Below are positions 57,401 through 64,000 of a stretch of 64,000 nucleotides of DNA, in pieces; position 1 is the stretch's first letter, and every line of letters begins with the position of its first letter. The notes under the pieces were generated by a model. The model did not search any database, was not told where the DNA came from, and saw only the letters and a list, made by a program, of their open reading frames with translations. Source of the stretch: Lepidurus packardi (Eukaryota > Arthropoda > Branchiopoda > Notostraca > Triopsidae); contig JAKZAN010000001.1 of assembly GCA_023053545.1 (NCBI GenBank), forward strand, positions 5,848,565 to 5,912,564, in the 5' to 3' direction. A program made the translations under genes and the position numbers.

Positions 57401-58785
57401 ATATTTGCTTTACAACGTGCTCTCTTTCTGTATATTCCCCAGGGTCAATTGGACGTGGACTCGGAATCTGCTTTTAGTTTGGCAGCGTGGGCCTTGCAAG
57501 CTTCGTATGGAGATTTTAACGAATCGTCAGCTAAGAATTATCTGAAAAAGCTACCGCTTTTACCTCCCAGTGTGTTAAAAGAAAGTCCTTCTTTAGCTTA
57601 TTGGTAAGTTGGATTTTTTTACCAGAATCTTAAGTAACTTCATCTTTTATTTGTTTGGTATTTGTTTATGTTCGTGTAGTGAAGAACGAGTTTTGGGAAT
57701 CTATCGTTCACTGTTGGGGCAAAGTCGAGGCAAATCCATTGTCAAGTGAGTTTGTTTTCATCTTTCTCGTGGGAAAGAAAGTTCTAATTCAATATTTTGT
57801 GTTTTTCGATGCGTATAGTTATATGACATTGGTAGAATCTTTTCCCAATTACGGAGTCCATTTCTTCCAAGTCAAAGACAAAAGGAATCTTGCGTGGTGG
57901 CTAGGAATTTCGTACAAAGGCATTGCACAGTACGACCATAGCGATCGTCGAAAACCACGCAGGGTTTTTCAATGGAAGCAATTGGAGAACTTGTACTTTA
58001 GAGACCGCAAGTTTTCTGTCGAGGTTCACGACCCTAAACGGTAATTTTGAAGAAAGTGTTTAGTTATTTTTTAGATCAAACTTGCATTCAATGACGCCTT
58101 GGCACGCATGTGGGAGTTAAGCATTGTGCTTTTTGGGGGTGTTGTTTGTTTGTTTTGGTGATGCCCTTTCGGATTATAAAAAGCTCTTGTAAAAATGCAA
58201 CGGTAACATTAACGTGGATGGATATGTGCCGTTTTATAGCGTGGTGCATGCTGTTAGCAGCGTTAATCTATACGAAGAGCAGCCCGAAGACCAAACCGAC
58301 GATTTAAGTGAAGCCATTGCCGACAGTCATACGCAGTAAGTGTTTAATGGTTAGATAGTTTGTCGTTCTGGCTAGGTTTGCGCTTTGTCACGGCTTTTGC
58401 TGTTCGCACTACAGCTGCACACAGTTTTGGCATGTTGAAAGAACCCTCTTCCCGGTTTCTCTTTGCCCGGTTATCCTGAACTTGAAGTTACCTGTTTTAT
58501 TGATTAACTGTGTGCGGTTTACATCTCTTAAGTTTCGTTATGTAAATTATTTTGTTTAAGGCAAATCTTCAAAAAATGGAAGGCAAGAAGGACAGCTTTG
58601 GACTATTACCCTAATAGTTTCTTATAAGTGCGAGTAGTGTTCTTCATAAGTAACCTCTTGTCTGGGGAATTTTCCGAAATTTCCTCGCCAAGAATTTGTG
58701 TCATGGAGAAATTAGGGGAGGGGCTTCAAATTTTTATTTTGATCCTGGTTTACGGGTCAACGCCATGCCTAAGTCACGTGACGAG

Positions 58786-58821
<36 letters not shown>

Positions 58822-61800
58822 TAGTTAACCCGTGTAGGCTGACGCCTGTTGCGGTGACGAGTTAAAAACTGGATGACTTAATTGAAAATATGTTTTGGAT
58901 CTTGATTCAATTGATATTTATAAAAGATAGTCAATATAGTTGGCTAGTGTTTCAAATGGTAAAGTAAAATGATTGGCTGTGCTCTTTTCCAAAGACGGGT
59001 TTTCATTGTTATGACACTTGTAATTGAAAGGAAGTCGATTTGAACAAGCGTAATGTAAGATTTCCTGTTCTCGGGATTAATAGCAACGGAGTTAGTAATT
59101 CATATCCTTCGTGACGTTTCCACTGGATCTCAAAAGAAATTTTTATTTATAAAATAAAAAAACAGCTTGATCCAAAGTAGCTGGTTCTTTCAAGTTCCAT
59201 TGTACAGAAAACACATGATGAAAGATCATTTCTGTCTCCTTTTTGTTAAGATAAAGAGTGAGAAGAATCTTAAACCTTCAAAGTTTGAAGAATCTTAAGC
59301 CTTAACCCTCAAAGTGAGACGAAAAGTGTAAAATATTAAAAATTATATTCTAAAACCCGTAAGGGTCATTTTTGTATATTGTAAGCCATGAAAATGTACC
59401 TTACCGTTTCCCATTGGTTTCTAGTTTTAGTGATTTTAAAATTTATTTTAATTTCACGAATCAAGGGTTTTCTTTAGATGAATTTTAAGGGTTTTAAATC
59501 TGTTTATCAGAAAATATTTCTAAGAACACTTGTTTCTGTATTTATAGAGTGTCGACTAGTCGTCGCACATTTCATCCTGGCGTCATTAGCGTAGCCGTGT
59601 GGTTTGCACAAAGTCAAGCCCTGACGAAGAACATTTGGCAAATGGCCATTGCTCAGCACCAGTTTTTTCTGGATCGCAAGCAATGCAAGGTACCAAAGGT
59701 AAAATGCTTTTCAGATCATTGTATTAATTTTTGTTCTGAATAGGGGAAGCAACCCATCAATCGTAATTTGGTCGAAGTTGCGTTGGATTTGTCAAAGAGC
59801 ATTACATCATTGTCGACTACGTCATCTCATTCCAATCTAAGTCGTAGTGGCAGCGCAAGCAGTGTAACCAGCAAAATGGGACACGCACCAGGTTTGTTCT
59901 AATTCAAACCCTTTTTAACCAATTTTCTAATGAAAACTTATGTTCTAGTTGAATGCGAAGAGAGTGAAGCATCTAAAGCAGCTCGTTTGGAAATGCTGGC
60001 CGCTCTCAAAGCGCGGAAAGATGCTTTAGAAGAGAAGTTGAAAGCTCGGACAGCTGAATTAAAAAAGTTTTGCATTCAAGAAGCAGAGTTAACTGGCGTC
60101 TTGCCACCTGAAATCCCCTTGAGTCCTGGAGAACCGGCGCCGCAGATCCGACGACGCATAGGCACTGGTTTCGCGCTCTCAGAAATCCTTCTCAACAATG
60201 CCAAATCTTCCCAAGTAAAACAGGAGGACTCTTTTTCAGCTTACCACTCTTCTTTTAACGTTAAATGAGACGAAGGGGGGTTTTAACGTAACTATGTTGG
60301 GTTTTCCTTCCCAGGATGAATCTCTCGACGCTCTTGAATTAGAATACGAGATTCAACGCAAGATTACTTCAGCCGCTCATAAACTAGCCTCAGACTCAAC
60401 AGCCAGCAAAGCTGTTCGCCGCCAAAGGAAAACAGTGTACCAGCAAAGTTTACATCGGCTCAAAGAACTCGAGTGCCGTCTGCGCGCTCTGCGGCTCGCC
60501 GAGTCTTACGGCGCATGCCAAGCTCAACCCCAAGTACCTATACTGCCTTTAACGAAGCAAAAGAAGAAACCTCGTCCTTTAGATGACGATGGTGGCTTTC
60601 TAAAAGCTGGTGCGTTCCTGCTTCTATTTACCTTTACTTATTTTTTTTTTTTTTTGGAATGAATCATACATATTTCCATTTAAGGACTTCATTTGGAGTT
60701 AAGCATATAAATGAGTTACATGAAGTGTTCGATTTGAATTGGTGCTAGTTAACTAAATTGGAAATTAATTTTGAAATGTTTTCGGTATTTGCAGAAGGGG
60801 AAAGTTCCATCATTAACGATTCCTTCGTCTCCATGTCGGATACGTCGGGGGTCAATTTGTCACCAGCGCCACCTGTAGCCAACTCCAGCACACATTCCAG
60901 CAGCATTCCGTCCAGTCCTGGCAAAAGCAGACCTGAGGCGCCTCTGGCTTCTGCTCAAATGGCCACTTTAAGACACCCAGAAGGGTCGGGCTACATCCCA
61001 CGCTGTGGATTGACCAGAAACAGTTACCGTGCTAAACAATACCCTACATTTAGCACGCGTCTAAGTGCGGCGGATCCGCGACAGGAGCAGTGCGGTTTAC
61101 CAGGTTGGGAGGGACAACTACATGGTATGTTTAATTCAAAACCTTCCCTGATGTTTTTCTCCGTGCCCAAACTCCTAAGAGTTTATGAATCAAATAGTGT
61201 TTTTCTGAACTATCAAAATTCATTAAATCGATTTCGACCTATTCAGATGACTAATCGATTAAACCGCGTTTAATCGGTTTGTGGTACTTGAAGTTGACAA
61301 TTGTTTGATTTATCTGAAAATCTTATCGTCCTTTCTTTCATTTAACGTTTAGTAATCGAGTAGCGAGTTATGATCGATTAATATGACTAATAGATTACAC
61401 CACGTGCAATCGGTTTTTGATACTTTAAGTTAACTGTTGTTGATTTAACCGAAAGTTTTGTCATCCTTTCATCCATTTAACGATTCGTAATTGAATAGCA
61501 AATTATGATCGATTAGTTCATTAAGTCATGCTAGGTTTCTTAGTGAAAGAACTTTATGAGGCTTTGGTTTCAAATCTGGCCTTGAAAATTGTTGGTGTTT
61601 GGACAGTTACTTTTAAAAAACTAGTGATATAGTAGAAGGTCAAGAAAACTAACGAGCTGTACTCTTTCAAGGTTCCCGCGTGCCCGCCACTGCTTTGTGT
61701 CCACCGATGGTAGGGGTGGACCCTTCTGCTGGCATTGGCCTTTATAACGTACCCCGCCAACGAGCTTCCCACGATTTCCCTTGCAACCAAGCCGGGCAAG

Positions 61801-63065
61801 CCACGAACGACACCGAAATCGCTGCTGGTTTGCGCCGGTTGACATCCGGTGGCGATTTGATGCCATCACGTGACCCGGATTTCGAGTGGGACTTCGGAGG
61901 TGCGAACGAGGACGAGCCTGATACCCCAGTTGGTCTGCGACCACAGGCGAACGGCCGTTTTGGCAGTCTGGACCGCAGAAGATATGGAATGCGACCGAAT
62001 GGAGGGGGGAGTGACACGCTAAATCACTCAATCACTGAGTCACTCAACAGCGTCCCATCTAATCATCCTCATCTCAGTAGTACTAGTAACAATTCCAGCG
62101 TGGATGTCATCGATGGGTCGAGTATTGGACCCAGGTATGGAAACAGATTTCCCAAAAGTCATAGTCACCACGACACACTCCTCCCGAGTCAAACCTACCC
62201 GGACCATGTGGGCGTGGCAATGCGGTATGTGACGAGTTCTCAAGGTCATTCGGTGTCTCATTCGCATTTGCCCCAGTCGTACCCGGCACATGGATCGAAT
62301 AGAAGAAGTACTAGTGTGAGCAAGATTGAAACTGTATTTGATGTCAATCAGGAAGTTGTGACGCACGTGACGACGGCTGGCAGCTTGAGCAACGTGAGTA
62401 TGAAGAAAGGTCGAGACTGGTACGAAACGTCGTTAGATTCGCCGGCATTGCCCAATAAAAACGAGTCGTTCTCGCCTCGGTCGAGCGTGAATCGATCAAG
62501 AAGCTCTTCAGTGAGCGAAAACAAGAGTACAACATCAACAGAACACAACAATAACGTTAGTGTGGACCACTCTGTTAGTGTGAGTCATACTGCTCATGCG
62601 CAACCGGCGCGGGTCTCGCAGGAGAGCGAGAAAGATCATGATTCTTCGTTTGAAGCCAAAGAAATTCCGTTTGAAAACCCACAAAACTTTACCTTAATCT
62701 CGGCGGGTACCTGGGTACCTTACCGCGAAGTAACTAAACCATTTGAAACGTCGGATATTTACAAATATTCGGCCCGGTTTAGAAAGCAGTCCCAGTCTAG
62801 TTTGAAAGAGAATGATCTAGCGGAGAATTTGGGAACTTCTAAGGGAGTCTACCAGCCGCTGGCGCCACATGTAGCTATGGCCCCAGGGCAGCAACAACAT
62901 TTACGTTACGCAAAACGTATTCCGTCTTCTTTAAGTGGCAGTTTTAGTAGTGAAGATACCGGTAATAGTAGTAGCTACAATAAAGCAGGAATGGCACACA
63001 CTCAAGACAAACATTGGTATGACATGGAAGAAAGGCCGAAGCCCAAACCTGCCACCTTAGTATGA
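51420..63065 (+). CDS. FRMD4: FERM domain-containing protein 4 (FRMD4A/B-like) scaffold
   Basis: Thirteen exons: 51420-51580, 52474-52605, 52941-53025, 57443-57603, 57680-57745, 57819-58040, 58240-58335 (possible cassette), 59548-59689, 59744-59891, 59949-60214, 60315-60609, 60795-61124, 61672-63065; 1,165 residues. The FERM lobes match FRMD4: EKEYFGLAYVDDTGHYAWLQ, DRRVLDHEFPKK, SLAYCEERVLGIYRSLLGQS, SIVNYMTLVESFPNYGVHFF, RVFQWKQLENLYFRDRKFSV and TKNIWQMAIAQHQFFLDRKQ. Next comes the CUPID/DUF3338 coiled region (LEMLAALKARKDALEEKLKA, CIQEAELTGVLPPEIPLSPG, RRRIGTGF) and a second coiled coil (AVRRQRKTVYQQSLHRLKEL), then a long disordered Ser-rich tail. In vertebrates FRMD4A binds cytohesins and Par3 and promotes junctional Arf6 activity. 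The protein ends ATLV, a class I PDZ ligand pattern. The ATG sits directly on an acceptor, so upstream in-frame exons are possible. AATAAA motifs lie at 63286 and 63442. Confidence 0.9.
53026..57442 (+). other. 4.4-kb intron 3 of FRMD4
   Basis: This is by far the longest intron in the window. It is flanked by a good donor (aag/gtaagt) and acceptor (ttcccc ag). I found no nested gene, tRNA or clear transposon in it; short frames (for example 55121-55417) show no recognisable content. Confidence 0.6.
58240..58335 (+). other. Symmetric 96-nt cassette exon in the FERM F3 lobe
   Basis: The exon has acceptor ttttatag and donor gtaagt, with phase-2 introns on both sides. It adds 32 codons (VVHAVSSVNLYEEQPEDQTD, then DLSEAIADSHTQ) between EVHDPKR and VSTSRRTF. 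Skipping it restores the vertebrate-like EVHDPKR-VSTSRRTF. Confidence 0.65.
58788..58819 (+). repeat. Poly-T tract
   Basis: A run of roughly 32 T lies in the intron after the cassette exon; it is either a mononucleotide microsatellite or a relic of a reverse-oriented poly-A tail. Confidence 0.7.
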
Positions 63066-63925
63066 ATGTAAACAAATCCTAGAGAACGGTTATGTGCGGC
63101 GTAGGCATTATAGAAATGGGAGTAGGACAAAGAGCCGAAGCGAACAACTCCAATTTGTAAAGTGACCTGGACAACTTTCACACTTTTTTGAAAAAAAGAA
63201 AACCCTGGCCGTTCAAAACTAAACACAACTCTTGCCTTTGTTGTAAATAAGTGAAACTTGGTCTTGGGATTTGGATATTCTTGTTAATAAAAGATTCTCT
63301 TGATTCATAAGAATTCGAAAAGAAATTGTAAGGGGAGGATAATTTTTTACGTTATATCATTTTTTTACTTAAGATGTTTCGTTGGCAATGAGCGTTTTAT
63401 TTTTGTACAGTATTTGTCAACTATGATGTATAATTTTCCCTCAATAAAGAAAATGTCTTTATATTCGCGTTGGAATATTTACATTAAATTATTTGCGCTC
63501 ATTTTTATTTAGTGAAAGTTGAATTGTAACAATTTTCTAAAAATTTCGTTGTTTTTCTAAAGAAAATACTTACAAGTTTATTTTCTTAACAGTCAGACTA
63601 AATTACCTAAAATTTTAAACTTATTTGTAATAACAAATTATACCTTTACATAACCAGCGTTAATATCCTTAATACTCCTTGTTTAAAAAACAGAGAGTAA
63701 CAGTACAATTAAAGTTTATACTGAGAATTTGGTTTCATTTGAACTGGAAATCGTCTGAGACAAAGTCAGATAAAGTTGAACCATATCCGCGCCAATTCTC
63801 ACAGTTAAAGAATGCGGAATGAAAGACTAAAGGACATAAGACTGTAAAGCAGAAAGTCCCTTGTATACCCGTAATTCCCCTTTTATCAAACCAGATTAAA
63901 CCACGCCTTCCTCGTTTCCTGTGGC
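63066..63925. other. FRMD4 3' UTR and intergenic spacer
   Basis: Polyadenylation signals AATAAA occur at 63286-63291 and 63442-63447. Beyond them the sequence is AT-rich without a gene. Confidence 0.5.
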
Positions 63926-63926
63926 T

Positions 63927-63964
63927 TTATATCTCGGTCGCTGTGCTACGAAACAAGTCAGTTA
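63927..63964 (+). promoter_or_regulatory. Possible core promoter of the next plus-strand gene
   Basis: A TATA-like tttatat at ~63927 is followed ~32 bp later by tcagtt (63958-63963), a good match to the arthropod initiator TCAGT. The transcribed gene would begin at the right edge of the window. Confidence 0.4.
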
Positions 63965-64000
63965 AGTACTGACAACAGAAGCACAAGGAACAGTGTCTGG

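Overview
The window looks like nuclear DNA from an arthropod with a compact genome, probably a pancrustacean (hexapod or crustacean); I cannot name the genus. The evidence is a mixture of short GT-AG introns (mostly 50-100 nt), an insect-type gustatory receptor with phase-0 introns and a TYhhhhhQF ending, arthropod-rich families (DUF229, DUF4789), a CCHC/RNase H non-LTR retrotransposon, and animal housekeeping genes. I assembled the exon models by hand from splice sites, reading frame and remembered family sequence, without alignment software.

Layout. 1-741 holds the 3' end of a cAMP-dependent protein kinase catalytic subunit gene with two alternative C-terminal exons. 2626-5869 (+) is an armadillo-repeat axonemal protein (ODAD2/gudu type). 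6741-8327 (+) is a gustatory receptor. 9362-11248 (-) is ABTB1, an ankyrin/BTB protein. 11593-15291 (-) is a decayed non-LTR retrotransposon with an intact gag-like ORF, a gutted pol and a 260-bp tandem triplication; next to it (15893-16262) is a fold-back element. 16503-18920 (+) is the splicing regulator SREK1, 19313-22168 (+) an M3 oligopeptidase (THOP1/NLN), and 22501-26307 (+) mitochondrial leucyl-tRNA synthetase, convergent with gamma-glutamylcyclotransferase (26369-27026, -). 27908-29023 (-) is an intronless orphan class A GPCR. 29382-33950 (-) is a tandem DUF229 pair, one copy a pseudogene. 35434-41182 (-) is cytoplasmic alanyl-tRNA synthetase, 42310-43686 (-) a secreted DUF4789 repeat protein, 47303-47373 (+) tRNA-Gly(GCC), and 51420-63065 (+) a FRMD4-type FERM scaffold with a 4.4-kb intron.

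The most striking observation is that the alanyl-tRNA synthetase reads, within a single exon, through its normal C-terminal domain and a Ser/Thr/Ala linker into a complete eEF1B-gamma-like glutathione S-transferase domain. GST-like domains are known on several other synthetases and on translation-complex scaffolds, where they mediate assembly; I know of no described AlaRS with one. Other notable points are the duplicated kinase C-terminal exon, a TATA box placed so that transcripts would start at or after the first ATG of the oligopeptidase, a symmetric 32-codon cassette exon inside the FERM F3 lobe, and a repeated ~75-bp sequence in the alanyl-tRNA synthetase introns.

The genes do not form a pathway. 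They are a normal eukaryotic mixture, with two tRNA synthetases, a tRNA gene and a splicing factor contributing to translation and RNA processing.
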